The notes beneath the pieces were generated by a model, which searched no databases, was not told where the DNA came from, and saw only the letters and a list, made by a program, of their open reading frames with translations. From Gammaproteobacteria bacterium (GTDB taxonomy: Bacteria > Pseudomonadota > Gammaproteobacteria > Pseudomonadales > Pseudohongiellaceae): a DNA stretch of 16,379 nucleotides. The translations under genes were made by a program, and so were the position numbers. The stretch spans positions 1 to 16,379 of the forward strand of contig DMJN01000259.1 of assembly GCA_003451715.1 (NCBI GenBank), read 5' to 3'. Positions 8,267 to 14,580 of this stretch are shown here, piece after piece; positions within the stretch are counted from its first letter, which is position 1; every line of letters starts with the position of its first letter.

Positions 8267-8360
8267 GCCACTTTGGCGTATTTCACCATATTTGAGCCTT
8301 TCTCCCAGCTTGAGAATCTCTCTGAATAGTTAACTCATTGTTTTTATTAAGTTATTTAAG

Positions 8361-8388
8361 TTGGCACGCTATTCGCATTTCTTATAAG
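8361..8388 (+). promoter_or_regulatory. Sigma-70-type promoter for the small membrane protein gene
   Basis: TTGGCA (8361-8366, five of six matches) is followed after 16 bases by TATAAG (8383-8388, five of six). Transcription would begin near 8395, giving a leader of about 45 bases before ATG 8440. This supports that ATG over the longer TTG frame at 8338, which lies upstream of the promoter. Confidence 0.6.
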
Positions 8389-8439
8389 ACCGAGAGAAAA
8401 ACTAGTCAATTTGGTCAATTAGCGCAAAGGCAAAGTCCC

Positions 8440-8718
8440 ATGAAAGTTATCGGAAATTTAGTCGTCATCTTTCTCGTTATCGTAGGCCTGCTGGCCCTAC
8501 TGCCGCTGGTAAGCTTTGGTTTCGCCATTGTCTGTGGTATCGCCGTATTCGCCATCTGGTTGTTGCCCATCTGGATTATCGCTACTTCGAACAAGACTAC
8601 AGGATTTGAAAAGTGCGCCTGGATTCTGGCGATTCTATGCTTGTCCTGGTTCGCCTGGGTGTTCTACTTCTTCCTGGCTCCTCTGAAACCCAGGCATCGC
8701 TACGACTACTACTATTAG
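8440..8718 (+). CDS. Small three-span inner-membrane protein, function unknown
   Basis: The 92-residue protein is almost entirely hydrophobic. Segments at about 4-24, 26-48 and 58-80 look like membrane spans, separated by a polar loop (ATSNKTTGFEK, 48-58), with a short basic and tyrosine-rich tail (RHRYDYYY). I do not recognise it with confidence. The layout, with a pro-rich LPIW before the loop and a Trp-rich last span, is loosely like phospholipase-D N-terminal membrane domains or superinfection-immunity proteins; these are guesses from pattern only. The ATG at 8440 is chosen because the promoter at 8361-8388 lies just upstream and the residues added by a longer start are polar and unlike the rest. 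The ribosome-binding site is weak (AAAGG, about 12 bases upstream). The gene ends in TAG. Confidence 0.7.
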   Translation: MKVIGNLVVIFLVIVGLLALLPLVSFGFAIVCGIAVFAIWLLPIWIIATSNKTTGFEKCAWILAILCLSWFAWVFYFFLAPLKPRHRYDYYY

Positions 8719-8744
8719 GGATTGTTTCTCATAACGCCACTCGA

Positions 8745-8781
8745 GCTCCGATCTGGAGCGGTCGACGCTCTGCGCTTTTTT
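8745..8781 (+). terminator. Terminator- or attenuator-like overlapping hairpins with T-run
   Basis: GCTCC 8745-8749 can pair with GGAGC 8755-8759. Alternatively GAGCG 8756-8760 can pair with CGCTC 8766-8770, followed after five bases by six T residues (8776-8781). The two stems share GAGC and exclude each other. This could be a simple terminator of the small membrane protein gene or an attenuator ahead of the ABC genes. Confidence 0.45.
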
Positions 8782-8806
8782 GACTGGAGTTCGGGTATCA
8801 TGGGGG

Positions 8807-8819
8807 CTGACTGAGTCAG
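8807..8819. promoter_or_regulatory. 13-bp palindrome, possible operator
   Basis: CTGACT and AGTCAG flank a central G as a perfect palindrome 22 bases before the ATG of the ABC ATPase gene. Its place just ahead of the first gene of the exporter cluster suits a transcription-factor site. No regulator gene is adjacent. Confidence 0.35.
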
Positions 8820-8841
8820 GGAGCCAAGGCAGAGTCATCTG

Positions 8842-9606
8842 ATGCCAATCATCGAAGTCGAAAATTTCACCAAGCAGTACCCTCTTCCCGATAGCAAGAA
8901 TGAAACTTTCTTTGCGGTCGATGGTGTTTCACTACACATCGACAAGGGAGAGATTTTTGGCATTCTCGGCCCCAACGGTGCGGGAAAAACAACTACCTTG
9001 GAAATGCTGGAAGGATTGAATGACATCGATGGAGGTCACGCAACTATCGATGGCATCGATGTACAGTCTCATCCCTTCAAAGTAAAAGAGATTATCGGTG
9101 TGCAACTGCAGGCCAACGAATATTTCGACAACCTGTCTTTAGTTGAGCTCCTCACTCTGTTTGGCACACTGTATAAGCGTGAAATCAATCCGAGTGCATT
9201 GCTGGAAAAAGCACAGTTGCTGGATAAGGCCAAGGCCAAACCAGCGAATCTTTCCGGGGGTCAGAAACAAAGGTTTTCCATAGCCTGCGCACTGGTAAAC
9301 GAACCGAAAGTTTTGTTTCTGGATGAGCCAACTACTGGACTCGATCCCCAGGCGAAACGAAATCTCTGGGAACTGGTAACGGCATTGAACGATTCAGGCA
9401 TGACCATCGTGTTGACAACGCATAATATGGAAGAAGCCGAATCTCTGTGCCACCGCATCGCCATAATGGATCACGGCAGGATCGTGGCGGAAGGCACACC
9501 ACAACACCTCATTATGCAACACGCGCCCGAGCCTCCTGAAGCGCCATTGCATGGCAATCTTGAGGATGTGTTTCTGGCACTAACCGGGCACGCCCTGAGA
9601 GACTGA
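8842..9606 (+). CDS. ABC transporter ATP-binding protein (ABC-2 exporter type)
   Basis: The 254-residue nucleotide-binding subunit has every expected motif: Walker A GPNGAGKT (43-50), a Q-loop at GVQLQ (86-90), signature LSGGQ (137-141), Walker B VLFLDE (157-162) followed by the D-loop GLD, and the switch His194 in TTHNMEEAE. The family (CcmA/DrrA-like) pairs with ABC-2 membrane subunits to export drugs, lipids or polysaccharides; the substrate cannot be read from the sequence. The permease gene starts 11 bases after its stop. The ribosome-binding site is weak (AAGG about 12 bases upstream). A palindrome and overlapping hairpins lie upstream, so regulation is likely. Confidence 0.95.
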   Translation: MPIIEVENFTKQYPLPDSKNETFFAVDGVSLHIDKGEIFGILGPNGAGKTTTLEMLEGLNDIDGGHATIDGIDVQSHPFKVKEIIGVQLQANEYFDNLSLVELLTLFGTLYKREINPSALLEKAQLLDKAKAKPANLSGGQKQRFSIACALVNEPKVLFLDEPTTGLDPQAKRNLWELVTALNDSGMTIVLTTHNMEEAESLCHRIAIMDHGRIVAEGTPQHLIMQHAPEPPEAPLHGNLEDVFLALTGHALRD

Positions 9607-9617
9607 GGAAGGTCACT

Positions 9618-10718
9618 ATGCCGACTAAACTGCAGTTGCATCTATCCAAAGTCTTTCTGAAGATCTTCCTCAGAGATCGCCAATCGATATTCTTCAGCCT
9701 TTTCTTCCCGATTATATTTATGACGGTATTCGGGTTCGCCAACAGTGGTGAACAGGATCCGATAAATGTCGGTGTCGTGAATGATTCCGACGCTGTGGTT
9801 GCCGCCGAATTTGTACAGCAATTGATTGATAACCCGATCTTTAATGTCACTGTAGGAATGGAAGACGGCCCACATAGCGAACTGGAAGAGGGCGATCAGA
9901 CTATGGTGCTGGTATTGCCTGAAGACTTTAACAACCAGAACCTCGCGCAGGATGGCACCGAATTGCGCCTGTTGGTCGATGCTGCCCAGGTACAACAGCT
10001 GGGTTTGATTCTGCCAGTGTTGGAACAGACACTCATCGAGATCGAGCGGGAATTCCGCAATACTGAACCGATGTTCAACCTGGCAATAGAAGATGTGCAG
10101 GCTCGATCGCAGAGCTATCTGGATTTTCTATTACCTGGTCTCATGGCGTTTACCTTGATGCAGCTGAGTATCGCCGGCAGTGGCTTCAATATCGTGGAAT
10201 ATCGCCGCAAGGGAATATTGAAGCGCCTGTTTGTCACACCCATTCAGCCCAAAGATTTCATTACTTCCATCGTGCTGGCTCGCATGTCCATCGTGTTGAT
10301 TCAGCTTGTTGTGTTGATTGCTTTTGCGGTGCTGATACTGGATGTGCGTATTATCGGAAGTATTGTGGAATTTTTCTTCGTGGTCATACTCGGCACATTT
10401 ATTTTCCTCAACCTGGGCTTCTGCCTCGGTAGTATTGCCAAGACACAGCAGGCGGTAATGTTGGTCGGCAATATCGTCATCTTTCCACAGATCTTTCTGT
10501 CCGGTGTGTTCTACCCAATCTCTTCCATGCCGGAATTGATTCAACCGATCGCCTATGTATTGCCGTTGAGCTTCGTTGCGACCGGTATGCGCGACATCGC
10601 CAACGAGGGTGCTTCACTACTAACCATCATGCCGAGCCTGCTTGGCATCGCAGTCTGGCTTGTCATTGGATTCGTCCTCGCCACCCGCCTGTTCGTCTGG
10701 AAAGAAGTCGCGAACTAA
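9618..10718 (+). CDS. ABC-2 type permease
   Basis: The 366-residue membrane subunit has the usual ABC-2 plan: a cytoplasmic start (FLRDRQS), one span at about 22-41, a long extracytoplasmic domain (about 42-165, with VGVVNDSDA and a LVLPEDF strand), then five spans between 168 and 360. EYRRKGILKRLFVTPI (194-209) is the conserved cytoplasmic loop that contacts the ATPase. The start is backed by GAGGAAGG about six bases upstream. It forms the exporter with the preceding ATPase and is followed 17 bases later by the putative glycosyltransferase gene, so a role in moving a glycan, glycolipid or similar compound is possible but only inferred. Confidence 0.94.
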   Translation: MPTKLQLHLSKVFLKIFLRDRQSIFFSLFFPIIFMTVFGFANSGEQDPINVGVVNDSDAVVAAEFVQQLIDNPIFNVTVGMEDGPHSELEEGDQTMVLVLPEDFNNQNLAQDGTELRLLVDAAQVQQLGLILPVLEQTLIEIEREFRNTEPMFNLAIEDVQARSQSYLDFLLPGLMAFTLMQLSIAGSGFNIVEYRRKGILKRLFVTPIQPKDFITSIVLARMSIVLIQLVVLIAFAVLILDVRIIGSIVEFFFVVILGTFIFLNLGFCLGSIAKTQQAVMLVGNIVIFPQIFLSGVFYPISSMPELIQPIAYVLPLSFVATGMRDIANEGASLLTIMPSLLGIAVWLVIGFVLATRLFVWKEVAN

Positions 10719-10735
10719 AGCTGCCGAGCGCCTCC

Positions 10736-11530
10736 ATGAGCAATGTTTTCTACACCTGTGTGACCGGTCCCGACAATGGCTATGTACACGATGTGAGCGA
10801 CATGGATCATTGCGGTTTTGACTTCGTCACCATTCATGACTCACATCACGGAGAATTCCCCGGCTGGCGATCGATCAATATCGATGCTGTCTATCCATTT
10901 GACAAGGACATGCATGGTCATAAGCAACGCTATGCCAAGACCATGCCCCATCTGTTTCTGGAAGGCTATGACTACAGTGTATACCTGGATCCCAAATGGG
11001 AACTAACGGAAAATTTTCTCAATCTATGCCGGCAAAGAATCGACGAAAATCCCAGTTGGCTAGTGTGCGCACATCCTTCTCGCTCAACCCTGTTCGAAGA
11101 ATTCCTGTTCCCATTCAGCAACGGCATCTTGAGTTATGAAGAATGTGTCAGGGTGGTCGATGCTCTGGTAGAAGAGAAAGTCGATTTCGAAAAATATTTT
11201 GCATCGCTGAATACCTGGATAATCCGTCAGCACAACCACAGCAACGCAAAAATTGGAAAACGCTGGTTCGACCTGATCCACAAGTGTTATGACAATCATG
11301 TACGAGACCAGATTCTGCTTCCCTTTGCAATCGAAAGCCTCGACCAGGTGAACAGATGCCTCTCCATAGAGCAGCTCTACCGAGCCGGTGTGCGCCTTAA
11401 CTACCCCAACCAGAACCGGATCCGCAAAGTAGACTGGCAAAAACAGATCTACGATCTAATCGCCTACCTGCACAGTCGCACGGGTCTGCTGCCGAATCAG
11501 CAAGTTCCTCGTACGCTTCGAAACAGCTAA
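10736..11530 (+). CDS. DUF616 (TOD1/MUCI70-like) putative glycosyltransferase
   Basis: The 264-residue soluble protein has no signal or membrane span. Its pattern fits DUF616: a basic stretch followed by PHLFLEGYDYSVYLDPKWEL (71-90), where the Asp of YLDP corresponds to the family's conserved acidic site. The sequence continues with CAHPSRSTLFEE (111-122), TWIIRQHNH (160-168), KRWFD (175-179) and VRDQILLPFA (189-198), the last resembling the RDQLSF motif of the family. Plant members (TOD1, MUCI70) are linked to cell-wall polysaccharides and the fold is glycosyltransferase-like; activity here is not shown. It starts 17 bases after the permease stop on the same strand, without a clear Shine-Dalgarno, and is probably co-transcribed with the exporter. 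Confidence 0.72.
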   Translation: MSNVFYTCVTGPDNGYVHDVSDMDHCGFDFVTIHDSHHGEFPGWRSINIDAVYPFDKDMHGHKQRYAKTMPHLFLEGYDYSVYLDPKWELTENFLNLCRQRIDENPSWLVCAHPSRSTLFEEFLFPFSNGILSYEECVRVVDALVEEKVDFEKYFASLNTWIIRQHNHSNAKIGKRWFDLIHKCYDNHVRDQILLPFAIESLDQVNRCLSIEQLYRAGVRLNYPNQNRIRKVDWQKQIYDLIAYLHSRTGLLPNQQVPRTLRNS

Positions 11531-11583
11531 TCAATCATTTTTGCAGATAGCGATGAAGTTCACTATGGCAGTGTTAAAAACAT

Positions 11584-11907
11584 CTACGAGCTTCCCTTTT
11601 TGTTCACTTTTCTTCCACTATTAAAGTCATTCCCATACAACCCCTTTTGGGTCAGAACGACAAAGAGATAGCCACCGATAAAGGGAATGATCGCGCTTCC
11701 TGTTGCCCGTAGAATTGCATGAACTTGAACTCCATATTTGCTGATCATGAAGTAAGATTCAATTATCAGTAGTGCAACTGCATAAACCAGGACATTGATA
11801 TTTTTAAATCCCAAATACTTCCCATTTTGCTTATCTCTTATAGCGGTGGGTATAAGTACTACACTAAACAATGAAATTATCACAGCATTAAAATATACAA
11901 AATTCAT
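11584..11907 (-). CDS. Three-span small membrane protein, candidate bacteriocin immunity protein
   Basis: The 107-residue protein starts at ATG 11907, with AAGGA nine bases upstream; an in-frame TTG at 11925 is less likely. Hydrophobic spans lie at about 3-22, 38-58 and 70-87, and the tail is hydrophilic and basic (SGRKVNKKGSS). No family is recognised. It begins 44 bases after the stop of the bacteriocin-like gene on the same strand, the usual place and type for an immunity gene in microcin and class II bacteriocin loci. The function is inferred from that position only. The gene is very AT-rich: 18 G or C in the 60 bases 11761-11820, against 30 in the ABC permease sample 10141-10200, which suggests recent acquisition. 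Confidence 0.65.
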   Translation of the reverse strand: MNFVYFNAVIISLFSVVLIPTAIRDKQNGKYLGFKNINVLVYAVALLIIESYFMISKYGVQVHAILRATGSAIIPFIGGYLFVVLTQKGLYGNDFNSGRKVNKKGSS

Positions 11908-11951
11908 TCGATATGATCCTTGCAAAACAACACCAAAGTCACGTAATTAGC

Positions 11952-12218
11952 TCAGGAGCCAATCATCCCAGCAATAATACCTGTTTCTACCGAATAGGCC
12001 CCAAGAAAGACTGAGGTCAATCCAGATGAGTAACGAGACGCGGCAATACCACCGAAAAATCCAGATACGCCGCCGACTAATGTAGCACCTACAACTTCAC
12101 CAAAACTTCCCCCTCCGAGCGCCGTTGAACCTCCAGCTGAAGCGGCTCCAATTCCAGCACCTATTACACCAAATTCCCCTTTCACCATCTCAATCTCTTC
12201 ATCCGTAAGCTCTCTCAT
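11952..12218 (-). CDS. Bacteriocin/microcin-like peptide precursor with double-glycine-type leader
   Basis: The 88-residue precursor begins MRELTDEEIEMVKGEFG. This fits the double-glycine leader pattern (L, S/T, two residues, E, L/I, two residues, I/V, one residue, G, G) position for position, except that the final G is Glu15. The mature part is small-residue-rich (about 20 Gly in 74 residues), with GxxxG-like repeats (GAGIGAASAGG, VGGVSGFFGG), no Cys, and few charges, as in membrane-active class II bacteriocins and microcins. An excellent AGGAG lies about seven bases before the ATG. Such peptides are normally cut and exported by a C39-peptidase ABC transporter; none is in the window. A three-span membrane protein gene follows. 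A non-bacteriocin secreted peptide with the same leader type is the main alternative. Confidence 0.8.
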   Translation of the reverse strand: MRELTDEEIEMVKGEFGVIGAGIGAASAGGSTALGGGSFGEVVGATLVGGVSGFFGGIAASRYSSGLTSVFLGAYSVETGIIAGMIGS

Positions 12219-12341
12219 TTCAATCTCCTTTTGAATGTAAAATTAAACTCTGTCTACCTGAGTCTAGTCCTCCGATTCCAGGAAATGAAGTTTTTGGGGA
12301 AATTAGGTTAGACTCGACGAATCCCCCGCCTGGCAGCACCG

Positions 12342-13331
12342 ATGAAAGCCATCACTCTGAAGAAATACGGTTCAACCGACGATCTGAAACTTGTGGAAGT
12401 AGCATGTCCTGTTCCCGAGGCTGATGAGGTTCTTATAAGGGTGCTCGCCTCTGCTATAAACGACTACGAATTGGCTATCCTACAGGGCAAGCCCTTGTTC
12501 ATACGGTTGTTCCTGGGATTCTTCAAACCGAAGGTGAAGATACCGGGTTGTGAAGCTGCCGGCATTATAGAAACCACAGGCAGGGATGTATCCCGGTTCA
12601 AACCGGGCGACAGGGTTTATGGCGATTTGAGCGAGAGTGGTTTCGGCTCGTTCGCAGAATTTGTGTGCGTTCGGGAAGACTCGGTTGCCTTCATGCCCAG
12701 CAATCTGTCTTTCGAGTAGGCCGCAGCCATTCCCCATGCGGCGATGCTGGCACAACAAGGTCTGCAGGATTGTGCACACATGGAAGAAGGGCAATCGCTG
12801 CTCATCAATGGCGCCGCAGGGGGTGTTGGAACGCTTGCTCTGCAACTGGCCAAGCTGAAGAAATGCCGAGTTACAGGTGTGGACAATTCTGCAAAGCAGG
12901 AATACATGACTCTGCTCGGCTTTGACACGGTCATCGATTACCTGGAGGAAGACTTCACCAGGTCGGGCAGGCAATACGACCTGATACTCGACACCAAGAC
13001 TACCCATTCTCCCTTCGAATATGCCCGCGTTCTGAAACCAGGTGGTTGCTATGTCACGGTAGGCGGTTTCATGCCGCAGGTATTTCTCTGCCTGCTATTT
13101 GGTAAATGGATCGCCTGGACGCAAAGAAGGAATATTCGCGTATTAGGCTTGAAGCCTAATAGAGGCTTGATACATTTCACCCAGCTAATCGAGGCGGGAA
13201 AAATCCTACCGGTAATCGACAGCCGCTACAGCCTCGCAGAAGTGCCGGCCGCTATAAAGCATTTCCAGTCATCTAAGCATAAGGGCAAGATAATAGTGTC
13301 GGTTACGGAGGCTACTGCGGGTGAGCCGTAA
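12342..13331 (+). pseudogene. MDR-family quinone oxidoreductase/zinc-free alcohol dehydrogenase gene split by an in-frame amber codon
   Basis: One frame of 330 codons encodes a complete medium-chain reductase. The GroES-like N-terminal half contains IPGCEAAGIIE and FKPGDRVYG. The Rossmann half carries NGAAGGVGTLALQLAK (156-171), the NAD(P)H-binding motif, and the protein ends in a normal HKGKIIVSV strand. Codon 126 (12717-12719) is TAG, in NLSFE-stop-AAAIPHAAMLAQQGL, exactly where relatives have Glu or Gln. No other stop or frameshift is seen. One base change from CAG or GAG would explain it. As written, translation stops at 125 residues; ATG at codon 135 could restart the second half. Other genes here (cupin, small membrane protein) end in TAG, so amber is a normal stop. 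The gene may be a fresh pseudogene, a polymorphism or a sequencing error. The start has no strong ribosome-binding site. Confidence 0.88.
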
Positions 13332-13350
13332 ACAGTTCGCATGAGGTACT

Positions 13351-14445
13351 CTAAACCAGCTCCGCAAGCATGTCCTTACTATAGGTTTTGATCGAATCCA
13401 TATCGCCGTTCCTGACCAATTTTGGCCAGGCGGGATTGGCAATCAATGCACGGCCCACTGCGATCAGGTCAAATTCATCGGCTTCCATGCGGGTGATGAG
13501 TTCATCGATGCCTGCCACCTCTGCCTTGGCATCGCCATAGGTCGCGATAAACTCCTCACTGAGGCTTACGCTGCCAACGCTGATGGTGGGTTTGCCCGTG
13601 ATCTTCTTCACCCATCCGGCGAGATTGAGATTCGAATCTTCGAATTCCGGTTCCCAGAAGCGCCGCGTACTGCAGTGGAAGATATCCACACCCGCAGCAG
13701 ACAACGGCGAGACGAATTCTTCCAATTGCTCGCGGTTATGCGCCAACCTCGCCGTGAAATCCTGCCCTTTCCACTGGGAAAAACGCAGGATCAGCGGGAA
13801 ATCATCCCCGATTTCGGCACGGATCGATTCCACGATCTCCACTGCAAACCGGGTTCGCTTCACTAAGGAGCCGCCAAATTTGTCATCCCGTTGATTGGTG
13901 CCTTCCCAGAAGAAATCATCGATCAGGTACCCGTGCGCCCCATGTAGTTCGATGGCGTCGAAACCCAGTTCTACTGCTGAAATTGCAGACTGCGTGAAGA
14001 CGCCGATCAGTTCGTTAATCTCTGCTGTACTGAGAGGCTCCCCCACTTGCTTGCCTGGAAGTTCGCAGCCCGATGGTGACGCCGTTGGGCAATCCGGATA
14101 GGGACCCTGCCCGGGTAGCCGTCTGGCACCTAAATGCCATAGCTGAGGCGCGATCTTGCCACCGGCCTCATGTACCGCCTCCACAACCTTCTGCCAGCCT
14201 TCTAATGCTGCATCGTGAAAACAGGGCATCTGCACATCAGATGAAGCGGCCTTATGCGGCACAGTAGTGCCTTCGGTGATTATCAGGCCAACATCACCTT
14301 CGGCGCGAGTTCGGTAATAGTCCCGGACTTTGTCATCGGGAATACCATCGGGAGAGAAGCGTCGTGTCATGGGTGCCATGGCAATGCGATTCTTCAATTG
14401 TAGTTTTGGGTGATCGAAAGGTCTGAACAGAACTTCGGGATTCAT
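13351..14445 (-). CDS. Old Yellow Enzyme family NADH:flavin oxidoreductase
   Basis: The protein (364 residues from the chosen ATG) is a single FMN-binding TIM barrel: LKNRIAMAPMTR (17-28) at the first strand, IAPQLWHLGAR (98-108) with FMN-contacting Gln101, and HGAHGYLIDDFFW (168-180), whose H168 and H171 match the substrate-binding His pair of the family. NQRDDKFGGS (184-193), R221 in LILRFS and a C-terminal phosphate-binding VGRALIANPAW follow. There is no iron-sulfur or second domain as in dienoyl-CoA reductases. Expected activity is NAD(P)H-dependent reduction of activated alkenes or related electrophiles. The inner ATG at 14445 is preferred over 14457 because GGAAG lies six bases before it. 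A good promoter precedes it. It converges on the MDR gene with 19 bases between them. Confidence 0.93.
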   Translation of the reverse strand: MNPEVLFRPFDHPKLQLKNRIAMAPMTRRFSPDGIPDDKVRDYYRTRAEGDVGLIITEGTTVPHKAASSDVQMPCFHDAALEGWQKVVEAVHEAGGKIAPQLWHLGARRLPGQGPYPDCPTASPSGCELPGKQVGEPLSTAEINELIGVFTQSAISAVELGFDAIELHGAHGYLIDDFFWEGTNQRDDKFGGSLVKRTRFAVEIVESIRAEIGDDFPLILRFSQWKGQDFTARLAHNREQLEEFVSPLSAAGVDIFHCSTRRFWEPEFEDSNLNLAGWVKKITGKPTISVGSVSLSEEFIATYGDAKAEVAGIDELITRMEADEFDLIAVGRALIANPAWPKLVRNGDMDSIKTYSKDMLAELV

Positions 14446-14474
14446 AATCACTTCCATAAATATCAGGCGCGTGC

Positions 14475-14503
14475 ATTCTATTGCCTATGGGTAATGTTGT
14501 CGA
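14475..14503 (-). promoter_or_regulatory. Sigma-70 promoter of the Old Yellow Enzyme gene
   Basis: On the minus strand TCGACA (14503-14498) and TAGAAT (14480-14475) each match the consensus at five of six bases and are exactly 17 bases apart. Transcription would start near 14468, leaving about 23 bases before the ATG at 14445 and only about 11 before the one at 14457. Confidence 0.65.
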
Positions 14504-14567
14504 ATCCGGTTTGAGGTCTGTACTATGGCAGGCAAAACATTTCTGGCTACTCGCCCTTGAGTTTCAC

Positions 14568-14573
14568 TATACT
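14568..14573 (+). promoter_or_regulatory. Possible -10 box directly before the SurE-like gene
   Basis: TATACT (five of six) ends seven bases before the ATG at 14581. No clear -35 is found at 16-18 bases. If used, the transcript would begin at or next to the start codon. Confidence 0.35.
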
Positions 14574-14580
14574 GCTGATT

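Larger units (their letters stand above)
8036..8439. other. Long divergent intergenic region with nested inverted repeats and a promoter
   Basis: About 400 bases separate the leftward DUF1971 gene from the rightward small membrane protein gene. I see no credible coding frame. It contains a large imperfect inverted repeat enclosing a hairpin (8111-8186), a second inverted repeat enclosing a direct repeat (8209-8266) and a good sigma-70 promoter (8361-8388). The stretch 8340-8440 is AT-rich. Confidence 0.7.

Noticed and set aside
8338..8439. Longer TTG start for the small membrane protein
   Set aside because: The added 34 residues precede a good promoter, are unlike the rest of the protein, and lack a ribosome-binding site.
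8780..8801. TTGACT with TATCAT as a promoter of the ABC genes
   Set aside because: The spacing is only ten bases, too short for a sigma-70 promoter.
8842..10718. ABC exporter as the dedicated bacteriocin transporter
   Set aside because: It lacks a C39 peptidase domain, is of the ABC-2 type with separate subunits, and lies on the opposite strand with another gene between.
12717..12719. Stop codon reassignment (TAG read as an amino acid)
   Set aside because: The cupin and small membrane protein genes end in TAG where their domains end, so TAG acts as stop in this genome.
12480..13007. 175-codon minus-strand frame across the amber codon
   Set aside because: It is antisense to the MDR frame, which has a clear NAD(P)H-binding motif; the minus-strand product shows no features.
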